A DNA stretch of 64,000 bases, taken from positions 5,121,501-5,185,500 of the forward strand of contig NC_089731.1 of the NCBI RefSeq assembly GCF_035083965.1, written 5' to 3'. This document shows, piece by piece, positions 53,977 to 64,000 of the stretch (positions are counted from its first letter, which is position 1; each line of letters begins with the position of its first letter). The notes beneath the pieces were generated by a model. It did not search any database and had not been told where the DNA came from. It saw only the letters and a list, made by a program, of their open reading frames with translations. Made by a program: the position numbers and the translations under genes. Source of the DNA: Branchiostoma lanceolatum (lineage: Eukaryota; Chordata; Leptocardii; Amphioxiformes; Branchiostomatidae).

Positions 53977-56900
53977 ATGGGGCGTTCATTGCGTGAGGTC
54001 ATCACGGTGGAACCCGTCATCGCCCTGTACATGATGGCCCTCAACCTGCAGACGCCGGTACTGCAGCAGGTGGTCTGGGTCAAGTCCTGTCTCAGCATGT
54101 TCAACAACCAGACCTTCTGCGACGGGCTTGAGAAAAGCGACGACGTCGAGCTGCAAGATGAGGTGCAGAGCCAGGCTTCGATGTGGATCCTCGCCAACGT
54201 GATCGCTCTCACCATCCCCTCCATCATCGTCACCGTTTTCGTCGGGCCGTGGAGCGACCGTGTCGGGCGGAAGGTCGCCATGATCCTTCCTGCGCTCGGA
54301 GGCTGCCTCATGAGCGTCAACATCGTCTTCCAGTCCTGGTGGATCAACCTCCCGTGGTACTTGTTGCTCATCGGACCCTTCATAAGTGGTTTCTGCGGCG
54401 GCTTCGCGACAGTCTTGCTGTCTGTCTTCAGCTACCTGGCTGACGTCACCACCGAAGAGGAGCGAACCAAAAGAATGGGGATCGTAGACGCCACGAACAC
54501 GTTAGGGTGCACTGTCGGCTTGCTGCTGAGTGGCGTGATGGCAGACAATGTCGGCTATGTCCCAGTCTTCATCACTTGCGCTGCTCTACAGCTTTTACTG
54601 ATACTCTACGTCATCTTTTGGTTGAAGAATCCCGCTCCTGTCAGGCCGAGGACGACATCTCTGCTGAACGTTGACCCTTCGGAACAAAAGGGGGCGTGCC
54701 TTCAATTCTTCAGTCTCAGTAATGTCAAGAAGGTGGCTCAAATATGCACGAAGAAGAGACCAAACAACCGAAGGGTGCATGTGAACCTCACCTACCTGTG
54801 TCTTTTCCTCACTGCACTTATTCCAGCAGGTAAGAGTTACATTATTACGTATTAAAAACATGGTTGAAAAGACATTAGTCAAAAAATATTTTCTGTTATA
54901 TTTCACTCTATACCATTGGAGTTAGGGCTTCACAGAACACCATTTCTATTGTACATTCAAATTTATGTATACTACATACATTTAAGATTAACATTCTCAA
55001 TAGAAGAATTTCTCAATAGAAGAATGTTGATACAATGTATTCAAAATTGTCACAGTGCTCTTGTATCAACTGTTAATGTTACCCGTAATTGTGGTCTTGT
55101 ATTCTCAAGCCATTTTCTTTTTGACTGAATTGCTGTTGTTTGATGGAGATGAAAGTACAGCATCAGAGAATCGACAGGCATGAGACTGGGTAAAACACTA
55201 AGAAAAGCAGAAAATCGAGAAGGGTGTAGAAAACTGGTTGCTAGATCTTCTGTACATGTGGTGCCCCAACAGTCAAATACTGTAAATGCAGAAATGTTTG
55301 CGGTGGTTTTATGTTCGCAGTTTTTGCGGTGACGTTTCACCACGAACTCAAAACCACGCGAACATTTTTGTCCAATACTATAGCAGTATGTGAATGTAGC
55401 ACTGCCGCAAACATAAAACTACCGAAAACAGTCTCCATTTTCACTTTAGCGCGAAATAAAAACCATGCGAACATAAATGCATTTACAATATGTTAGACTA
55501 AGTGATAGATGAGATGAGAAATGTTGTTTGTTTCTGTTCACTATAACTTTATAAGGCGTAGCAGAAACAGGTCTCCTGTTCGTGAAGGCGGAGCCGCTGA
55601 AGTGGTCGGAGAGTCTGTACGGCTACTGGCAGGCCACGCAGAACATCATTCCGTCCATCACCCTGCTGGTCGTCATGCCGTTCCTAGCCAAGCGTCTCCC
55701 GGACACTGCCCTCGTCATCATCGGGGGAGTCTCGTACGTCGCCAAGTTCGAGATCATGGCGTTTTCCAGCACCACGTGGCTCATGTTCTGTGGTAAGGGC
55801 TCCTATACTGTAAAATTAAATGCTTTTATATTCGCAGGTATTTGATTTCACAGTAGAGAGAAAATGGAGTGTTAACTGTGGTTTTATGGTTGCAGATTAA
55901 ACAGGAGGGTACGCAGCTAGAAGCAGCTAGAAGCGTTTTTGCAGCTCAGGTTACCTCGCCAATATTGAACCACCGCGAAAATTACACAAAACCAAGGGAT
56001 CTAATCTTCTGATTTTTCAGTAACCTTTCAGCTACCTTTGTCAGGGCTTAATATAATAGAGAACTCCTTGCCAAGCCCTGTCATGTTTTTGACTGTGAAA
56101 TGTAGCAGGGTACATTTCTACACGGAGGGGTTGCTAGCCCTTCCCTATTGACATACTCGAGATACCTCCTCACACAAGGGACCCCCATTTTACGTACCTT
56201 CCGAAAGACAGGTGCATTCCTAACCAAGATGTCCTGACCCAGACTTGACCTGAGGTCTCCCAAGCAACTTATTGGAACCAGGAGCTCTACTGTGAGCCTG
56301 CTACCAGTTGAGCTGTAAAACTTTATGAATATCTATTTCTCTGTCATTGTCCCAGCCGCTGCAGCGGGTGCGTTTCAGTACCTGGCCTTAGGTGCGCTCC
56401 ATGGGATGATATCCAAGCAGGTGGATAGCAGTGAACAAGGTAAAGCTTTCCCTTTTTCTAATTCTGACTGTATCTGATTGTCCTGTTAAATCTCCATAGC
56501 AATCTTCTGGGTTTGACATTTGGCTTATCATGATATGTGTGCTGTTTTCTGATTATATATCAGTGTTCTGATTGGTTATTGCGGCTATCATAAATGGCAA
56601 GGTGACCTTGTGGTTAGGGTTGTTGACATAGAATCTAAAGAGTTTGAATCTATTGTCAGCTCATCACAATTCAGCCCCTGGCTGCAAGGAGAGAGTAGTC
56701 GGCTGACCCAATACAAATACAATCTGGTACCAGCTCTCCTGTTATAAACTTAAAGGCTAACTGATTTGTTGCTTTTTTTCCTCGTCGGTGTAGGTGCGAC
56801 GTTCTCCCTGATGGGTGAGTTGGAGTGCTGCTCTGCTCTGTTCTCCACTCTCATCCAAAACAAATACAATCAGAAAACTGGCACCATCCCTGTTATAAAG

Positions 56901-57746
56901 GCTAACCAGCCTGTCTTTTTTCTTGCATTTTCCACGTCGGTGTAGGTGCGACGTTCTCCCTGATGGGAGTGTTGGAGTGCGGCTCTGCTCTGTTTTCCAG
57001 CCTCATCTTCAACTCCCTGTACGCCGCCACGATCCGCTACTTCCACGGAGCCTGCTTCCTCCTCATGGTCCTCATGAGCTTCTTCATCATAGTCATCAAC
57101 GTGTAAGTAACTTCTGGCTTTTGTTTTTACATTTCACGATAACAGATAAAACAGTACATTTATTGGATTGGAAATAAGAAAGGTCATCTAAAAGATATCG
57201 TTCCAGGAATTATTCACAATTTGCAGGAGAGGAAAAGAACAGGAGAAAAATGTAGCAAATGAGCTGCAGTCAACACCATCTTTTGTTATGTTTCCCTATC
57301 CAAGAAGAGCATACAGTCAAAGTAAAACCTGTACAAGTACCACCTGGTCAAAGTGGGCACTTTTTGGTGGTACCTTACATAATTTTTTCCATTGACACAA
57401 GCATTAAGAATCCTGCCTGTATATTGACCACCTGTCCTCATGGACCAGAGTTTATCAGTCCCCTGAGTGGTCTTTTGGGGCAGATTTGACTGTATATACC
57501 TTCTACAGCTTCTTTTCTTATAAGATGCTCAGAGGTTTCGCCTTCATTCTAAGTTTTAATGAAGTAGAACCTAAAAAGAGTTTAACTGTGGGCCTCTTAG
57601 AATTTTCTACCAAGCCATTGTTAACTTTTCTATTCTATTGTCCTCACAGGTGGCAGGAGTGGGACCAGAAGCCCCAGTGGGTCTCGCCCTCGCTCCAAGA
57701 CTCTGACGACCGCTTCGACAACAGAAAGACGGCCCTTATTACCTGA
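53977..57746 (+). CDS. SLC46-family major facilitator transporter (PCFT-like)
   Basis: Five coding exons: 53977-54829, 55556-55792, 56356-56439, 56946-57102, 57650-57746; 475 aa (SLC46A1-A3 are about 450-460). Start MGRSLREVITVEPVIALYMM; the VEP motif before TM1 is characteristic of SLC46. Then an extracellular loop with the sequon NNQT and two cysteines, the MFS motif A region (VGPWSDRVGRKVAM), and further membrane segments, twelve expected. Members carry folate, heme or related solutes with protons, or bacterial muropeptides; which applies here cannot be read from the sequence. The C-terminal tail is short and acidic. Divergent from GTF3C3 with 1.27 kb between start codons. Confidence 0.88.
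55278..55490. mobile_element. MITE, SLC46-like intron 1
   Basis: Ends TACTGTAAATGCAGAAATG and (complement) TATTGTAAATGCATTTATG pair, followed inward by TTTGCGGTGGTTTTATG-TTCGC and GCGAACATAAA. Two further fragments with ACTGTAAAATTAAATGC and CGCAG are at 55807-55900. Non-coding. Confidence 0.65.
56792..56860 (+). repeat. Partial copy of SLC46-like exon 4 (acceptor end)
   Basis: TCGGTGTAGGTGCGACGTTC and TCCCTGATGGGTGAGTTGG, then TGCTCTGCTCTGTTCTCC, match the true exon starting at 56946. The upstream intron sequence is duplicated too (AAATACAATC, CTGTTATAAA, GGCTAAC), so a tandem copy of about 150 bp is present. The copy changes GGAGTG to GGTGAGT, creating a new donor: the pair of acceptor and donor would define a 21-base micro-exon (56794-56814). 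Confidence 0.8.
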
Positions 57747-59700
57747 TCTCAGTCCATAGCACAATTTTTGATGACACATTTCTAACCCTAAGGTCAAGCT
57801 GTATTGTGGACACCATGAATAGTGGAATCTCACAACATTGCATTTACATACAGTAATATGAAGCCCAGAGGAGCAGGTTATTGGAAATACGTCTAGCAGC
57901 AAATAAACTGAATTAAAAAAAATATACAATGACTAAATATACATCAAAAAGAGATTCCCAGTAATTAGTGATAGATATTATAGAATACATGTACTTTATG
58001 TGCATAATTGTTCACATACGCTCACATTTTGCCAATTGTGAATTTTTTCAACATTGATTATTTCAGGCGATTAACTGCTGCAATTCACAACAATTTGTGC
58101 CACTTTGCGAATGCCTGGCGGTGTCCAGCAAGATACCAGCATAATCAACTCATTACATAACAGGACATAACATTAAGTCAAGGCCGTTTCGTGTAAACGA
58201 TGATCAGTGTAATGAATATCGAATAGTCGACAATATTTACTGCACTCGCCTCTCCTCATGTGATATCCACGTATTCTGACGAATGTCCTGGCATACAATG
58301 TTGTAAGTTTTGAGAGATGTGTGGTGGAAAAATTAAATTGGTCAATTATCTTGTTGCACCATTTGACTCTCGAGTATCTCTCAAGGATAACAGATTTGAC
58401 TATTTCTCAAGGATAACAGATCCTTCTCTTACGTAAGATCAGCCCCTTTGATTATGTTTTTTGAGTCGTTCATCCAGTACACAAGTGGGGGTGCCTCAAG
58501 GCGAAGCCTACATACTTTCCCACGGTTTGACACAAAAGGTTACGCCGACCACCTCTGGGCGCACCAGTATATGTTAGAGAATGTCCAGAACTACGGTAAT
58601 CCCGAGAGGCCCTCCAAAGGTAACGCTTGTGTAGCTAGACTGTCAAAGATCGAAACAGCAAACAACTAGACTGTCAAAGACGACACAGTAAACAACTAGA
58701 CTGTCAAAGATCGAAACAGATTGCCAAGTACAGTTGTGACACAAAAGCTTAAGCCTAACGTTACCTCCTTCGGGAGTGCTAGTGTATTAAAGAGCATCCA
58801 GAACTACGGCAATCCCGAGGCGACCTCAAGAAGTGACACTGCCGTAAACAAGGGACACTTCCACTGTTAACATCAACATGTTCATCATTTTTACATCCAC
58901 CTACGCAGGCCTGAATCCCTTCACACAGCCTCCAGGATTCAAGGCTGTGCCGAGGGATTCAGGCCTACGAAGGAGGATGCATGTTTTATCAATCATTCAC
59001 TTCGGACGTCAGAAAGTCGTTGCCAAAGATAAAAAACCATATGACAGAAAGTCGCTTTCATCATTGAGTTCATCCTTCATTTTCGGCTTCCAACATACCA
59101 AATATCATAAAGATCCATCTCCAACTTACCGAGTTGTACTGTCCTCAAACTCACAAGCACACAAACACAAACAAACGGCCTGAAATCTTACCCGTCTTGG
59201 CGAGGGTAACTGCAGTTGTATCACTTTATCCTTTAATAATGCATGTGAAATCTTCTTTGACTTTGGGAGATTTCTCTCAGGGTTCGGAATACATTTTACA
59301 GCTTAGTTATACTAATAGACGTGGCAAAATAAATCAATATAGGATCCTAGGAAAAGGGTCATTCTGCGACATTAGTATTAATTTTCCGATATTTTTGGCA
59401 CTTCATCGATCAAGGCACATATTTGCTCATATTGCAGCATTTTGTTACGATTTACATTATGATAGTAGACTGTTTTCTTTTGGAAACGGACGAAAGGTGA
59501 TTCACCCGCGGACGTCATCCATATGATTAACTCCGTGTGGCCTTAGCTTAGTCAACCCACCAACTGTATGCCGTCTAACCGGTCGGTGTAGTCCATATGC
59601 CCAACGATACACCCTCACTTAACACTGTCGGATAGGGATATCTTCTTACGTCGGTAGCGTTTTCCTTCGTTTCTTGGAGGGGGCGAGGGAGTTCTAAAGG
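57747..59700. other. Spacer after SLC46-like gene
   Basis: It includes a likely 3' end near AATAAA (57901-57906). Other content: three tandem units of CTAGACTGTCAAAGA (58638-58720), two copies of an AGAACTACGGNAATCCCGAG segment (58587 and 58800 regions), an inverted pair AGGCCTGAATCCC / GGGATTCAGGCCT (58908-58968) and a dispersed repeat copy (59080-59180). No supported gene. Confidence 0.5.
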
Positions 59701-59708
59701 TTCCCAAG

Positions 59709-62700
59709 ATGTCGCGTACACTTGTGATTGTCTTGGTGGTCCTGTCAGTGACTTTTCAAGGTCACAAAGGTGAGAATAGTTTGTCTGATGCGCTAACCTG
59801 ATTTCTTTTTTGTAGCGTACGTGATTTGGTTCTAGAATTACGCTATATTTTTACCGTCTGTTAGAGAAACGACACTTTTCGTCAATGTAGTATCGTAGAC
59901 GCACGGAGATTTGTACATGTACAATGTCGTCAGTTTTAAATGGTTAAGTCATGGTTGAGTTTATGTTTGGGGGGTATCATAATCGTAGTTTGTTTCTTAA
60001 GATCATGCAGGTCATTGTAGGTGTTCACTAAGTCTTCACAGACATGGGGCAATTAACAACCATATCTGTCCATTCATGTCGGTTGATTATATACCTGATA
60101 TTTGTGAAGAACACTATGCCACGTCATCAGAAAAGATAAGATTGTTCTCATAAAAAGTACGATGCTTTCTTTGGTCTTGTTTTGGTCTTGGTTAAAAAAT
60201 ATGAATTGCAACTTTAGAAATAGTCATTACAATGTTTGTTTAAGACATTGCTGTTGTGGAATATATGATATATGAACAAGATTCTTCTTTCTTTAGGAAT
60301 GTCTTTGCCGAGTTTTGTCGGCGAAAATACGCCAGACGCGTACGGTAAGTCTTTGGATCTTTCTATTAAGCGCAAACTTTCACTTTTTAATGAATGAACA
60401 CATCTTAACTGCTTAAGCTTAAAACACAACAATGGAAAATCCAATGCATATTGGAAATATTGGAAAAGGAGTGATATGATCATAGATCTAGCAATGAAGT
60501 TAATCAAATCGAGATTGTTCTTAAAATTCGTCTCTAGTTGTTGAGGAATTGGTGGCTCTACATTGCCCCCCTCCCCCTGTCTGAATCAGGGTGACTTTCC
60601 TCAGTTAAGTCGGTTACTACTCATACATAAGATTAAATACATAAGATTACATCCGTAAAAAAGACCCATTTGTCGTCTATGTGCAATATGTTTAGATCAT
60701 TTCGTGTTCTTATCTGCGCCAAAAGGGTTTGGTTCATATTGCAGACAACGTTATAAGTGTAAGTTCAGGTCAAGCCGTATGTAATCACGAAAGTTCCACA
60801 TGACCGAACAATTACCTATTGAAAAGGCGCACCTACACGGACTACAATAGCTAGACTTGACGCCTAAGCGCACCTTAAATAATATGCATAATTTAGATCT
60901 TACCAGATAAAGTTTTCTACAATAAACAACGCCAATTTAGGGGATTTTGAGCTTTAGTTTCCCTTTACTGGTGGAATTTCCACATGGCCGAACTACACTT
61001 TAATTACAAGTTGAAATGACACACCTACTTCGGATTTTAGCAGACAACTTTTTCAGTGAACAACAGCAAATCAAGCGTCTAATATGTATACAAATGTATA
61101 CGTTTGGTATCCACCCGAGAAGGTGTAAACGTGGGGTGAGGGTGAACGGGTAAAAGTGAGAGTATCTGAGTGTCAGCGTTGCCTCCATTTTTAATAAAGG
61201 TTAAAATTCGACCCTTAACCCCGCTCCCTCTCTCTCTCTCGCCCTCTCTTTTTCTGTGTGTGTAGTTTGCCGTTTTAACGCTTAGTTGGTCTTGTCAGTG
61301 TGAAAGGAATGATTGTAAAGAATTTTGGGTACAGTAGTTGCTTGAAATGTTCACCTTCCATGCTTAGAACGATAGGGTCAGATCGGACACCTATTGTTCA
61401 CCTCCTGTCCCTGCATGTAGCACATGTCCTTGGGCATTTAGTATATGGGTCGTCTTTGATTTATTACCGTTAGGCCACGGCAAGTAAATGTTATGGATTA
61501 CATCCTTGTGCGCATTGATTTTTGCCTGATCTAGAAAAAAATGGAAATTTCCGGCGATGGTCCACATGACAAGAAAATACGGTAAAAGGGAAGATATGTC
61601 GTGTGGTACTAGGTTTGAGTGTAGTTGTAGTGATACTAGGCTCCTACACTAGTGTCACTTTCTGGACTTCATAAATACAGGAATAAAAGACGTGTTATAC
61701 CATATTTTGTCACAACGTTTGAGAAGCTCAAATCGGCACTTTTCATTGAGGTCATGATGGAAGAGGTAAGGGTCAGATAAGATATAACAAAGACTGTGAC
61801 AAATAAAATCATTTAAGTCCTAATAGCTCTATCAACTTATATTCTACCATCTAACTTGGTACTGACTACTGTGTACTTTTCCGTATTTAACTCGTGTAGA
61901 GGACGAACAGATCAAACGGGAGGAGGACATCATCAAGAGGATGGACGACATTCTGCAGAAGACGAGGGGCGTCGCGCCGCTGCAGAAGGCCGCCGACAAA
62001 ATGTGGCACTTCAAGATGAGAGAAATCGGCGACCTGGTAAGAACCGCTTTTTTCAACCAAATAGTTATTTAGATTCAGTAGCAATAATATTTCTTATTTC
62101 AAGTCTGATAGTATGTATGCAACTAATAGTTTTATAATGATGTGATCTGTGATTTGTGATTTATTGAGATTGTACAGTACAGTACAATACACGTGGGCCA
62201 CAGGCAGCTGTTGCTGGTGTCGTGGCCCAAACACAAAACAATACGCAGCACATAAACTACAAATAGCAAACAGTTCTATCCGTATGTAAAACTGATGGAG
62301 AATTTCTCAAAATTTTCAGTACCTTATGTTTAATTTTGCCAATCACAGGCGGGGAAATATCTAGAAGCCATAAAGGAAGGTCGTGCAGAGGCTCCTGGCG
62401 TCCCAAGTGAGTATTGCATCACACCTAATTTTCTTCCTTTCCGTGATTGCGCGCATGCGGACTTTTATAAAAATGCTACACTAAAATGACATAGGTCAAG
62501 TAAGTCAAGTAAGTCACACTAAAATATGGTACCATCAAAATGGTGTATTATACAGAATATTTACTCTTGCAATGTTGACTCTGAGGGAAAGGAATACGTC
62601 TAGAATAACGTATGTTGGAAACAAACGTGTATGAATTATGACACACTAGTCAAATCGCGGTGATTCGGACTTTCATTTCTGTATATAGGTAATTCTTGTG

Positions 62701-63476
62701 AACGATCGGCTCAAGATCAGAATGATTATCATTTAACAACTCACTATCACTCACTCATGCATGGCCGCATGCTCCCATGTGGTGCGCAGTGCCTCGGCAT
62801 ACGGTTCTCCAAGTAGTCCCCAAGCAGAGCTTGGTGGACAAAATGTGAACTTTTTAGCATCAACAAAGCAAGAGAAGTACTGACAAAAAACGAGGTATAT
62901 CATGAAAAGGTCACAATCTCCTCCATAAACCTCTGCTTAGAGAGTCCAAGTGGATCTGTCCCTGGCTGCCCCCAGGCGGTATTCGGGTTTAGGCCTGCAG
63001 CCAGTAGGCTAGGTCATCCTTCAGCTAATCTTAACCTTTGATTGTTTCCCTGATGGGTACAACTACAACCTTAGACTTTTCAAGTCAAAGGTGAACAGAC
63101 ATCTGTCATTACATTACAGTCCAGTATAGCCTGGATGCCAGACCCCCAATCTCTATAATATCTATCGTCCCCAAACGATCCACATGTTAGAGATTGGGGG
63201 TCTGGCATCCAGGCTAAGTCCAGTCCAGTAACCAAAACATGTGAGAGGCTCTTATGAGCCTTGTTTAGCGATAAAATTTAAGTAAATAGAAATAATAACT
63301 TCGTTTTTAACAACACTATATTGTTTTTTTCAACAGTGGGAAGCGAAAACTTCCAGAAGTGGGAGCAGAGCGTGCTTGAGCTGGACGACATGGTCCGGAA
63401 GATGACGGGTGTGGCGGGCCTGGAGAGCGCGCGGGAGAACCTGTACCGTCTGGAGGAAGTCGATCTCGAACCGGCG
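59709..63476 (+). CDS. Secreted helical-repeat protein of unknown function (5' part)
   Basis: Five exons: 59709-59769, 60297-60344, 61900-62036, 62349-62406, 63337-63476 (phases 1, 1, 0, 1, 0), then a donor GTGAGT; the gene runs off the window. The start MSRTLVIVLVVLSVTFQGHKG is a clear signal peptide. The mature part is highly charged and predicted helical. Two exons encode related units: exon 3 RMDDILQKTRGVAPLQKA and exon 5 ELDDMVRKMTGVAGLESA, sharing DD-[IM]-[LV]-x-K-x-x-GVA-x-L-x-x-A. I do not recognise the family. No cysteine occurs in the mature part seen, so disulfide-rich venom or defence folds are excluded so far. Splice phases are consistent through all five exons. Confidence 0.65.
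63128..63215. mobile_element. Short hairpin MITE, intron 4 of the secreted-protein gene
   Basis: AGCCTGGATGCCAGACCCCC and AATCTCTA are mirrored by TAGAGATT and GGGGGTCTGGCATCCAGGCT. 88 bp with a loop of about 35. Confidence 0.8.
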
Positions 63477-63676
63477 GTGAGTTAGCTTTTGTGAATTAGA
63501 TTAATTGTAACTTTTATTATTATTGTACTTTAGTTTGTAAATGTGCCTTTGTATTATATTTTGTTATTTCAGTTATTTTATGTTTATGTTTATGTATGCA
63601 CGCAGGGCGCTTTGAAAATCGCCCTAGTGGTGACAAGTTTGTCCCTGGATAAATAAATAAATGAAAAATGAAAATT

Positions 63677-63958
63677 AGGCCATGCTGATTTGATTTTATG
63701 GACGACATCCTCTGATATCTCCAAAACTGATGCAAGTGTGCGAATAAAAAAGAGTTTGGCAAAAATAGTTGCCTTCATTACGAAATCTACAAGGTCAGGA
63801 AGGTTGAGCAAATGCCTAAAATGATAAAATAATAAAAGCATAAAAGAATTCTTCTTTTCAATATCTTCATACCTTCTTCTTGGACTTTGCACTTGATTTC
63901 GGCATGACACGACATATCTATCGTTTTCCATATACTAGTAATCAAATCAATATGGCCT
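63677..63958. mobile_element. MITE of the AGGCCATGTTGATTTGAT family near the right edge
   Basis: Left end AGGCCATGCTGATTTGAT, right end ATCAAATCAATATGGCCT, one or two changes from perfect inverted copies. Internal GCGAATAAAAAAGAGTTTGG matches the copies at 8721 and 17988. Confidence 0.7.
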
Positions 63959-64000
63959 TCCGGGCACCTTGGATATAACAGAAATTATTTAGCACCAAGC

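Noticed and set aside
58448-58669. 73-codon frame with YADHLWAHQYMLENVQNYG
   Set aside because: Part of its sequence recurs at 58800 in a repeat context, there is no upstream exon or start context, and no family resemblance is convincing.

Overview
The window is from an animal nuclear genome: genes are split into many small exons with GT-AG introns, separated by introns and intergenic DNA full of dispersed repeats. The proteins (metazoan enolase, TFIIIC subunit 3, SLC46-type transporter, KCNMB-like membrane proteins) together with the dense population of short inverted-repeat elements and tRNA-headed SINE-like repeats fit an invertebrate deuterostome, most likely a lancelet (Branchiostoma). 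The species call is an inference from gene style and repeats, not a database match.

Layout. (1) 1-25,800: a tandem array of four intact genes on the + strand (here called A, B, C, D) encoding two-transmembrane, cysteine-rich proteins that resemble the auxiliary beta subunits of BK channels (KCNMB family). All four share the same exon plan: a non-coding first exon, then four coding exons with phases 1, 0, 0. They also share a promoter module containing an RFX X-box-like site followed by a CRE-like half site. A pairs with B, and C pairs with D. Two exon-1 relics lie in or near the A and B units. The array is interrupted by an internally deleted PIF/Harbinger transposon, several MITE-like elements and a reverse-transcriptase fragment in the 3'UTR of gene A. 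(2) 26,575-40,860: enolase, + strand, 12 coding exons plus a non-coding first exon, with a 29-bp minisatellite just upstream and a nearly intact two-ORF LINE in intron 6. (3) 41,067-52,702: GTF3C3 (TFIIIC subunit 3, TPR protein), - strand, 16 coding exons, convergent with enolase. (4) 53,977-57,746: an SLC46-family transporter, + strand, 5 coding exons, divergent from GTF3C3. (5) 59,709 to the window end: the first five exons of an unrecognised secreted helical-repeat protein, continuing beyond the window.

Exon phases were followed through every junction. Enolase (435 aa), GTF3C3 (952 aa), the SLC46 protein (475 aa) and the four KCNMB-like proteins (279, 296, 264 and 263 aa) all close without a frameshift or stop. 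A recurring oddity is partial duplication of exon ends, including splice sites, beside the true exon: it occurs in enolase, three times in GTF3C3 and in the SLC46 gene.

The most novel material is the KCNMB-like array with its conserved PPxY-bearing proline-rich tails and shared X-box/CRE promoters, and the secreted repeat protein at the right edge.
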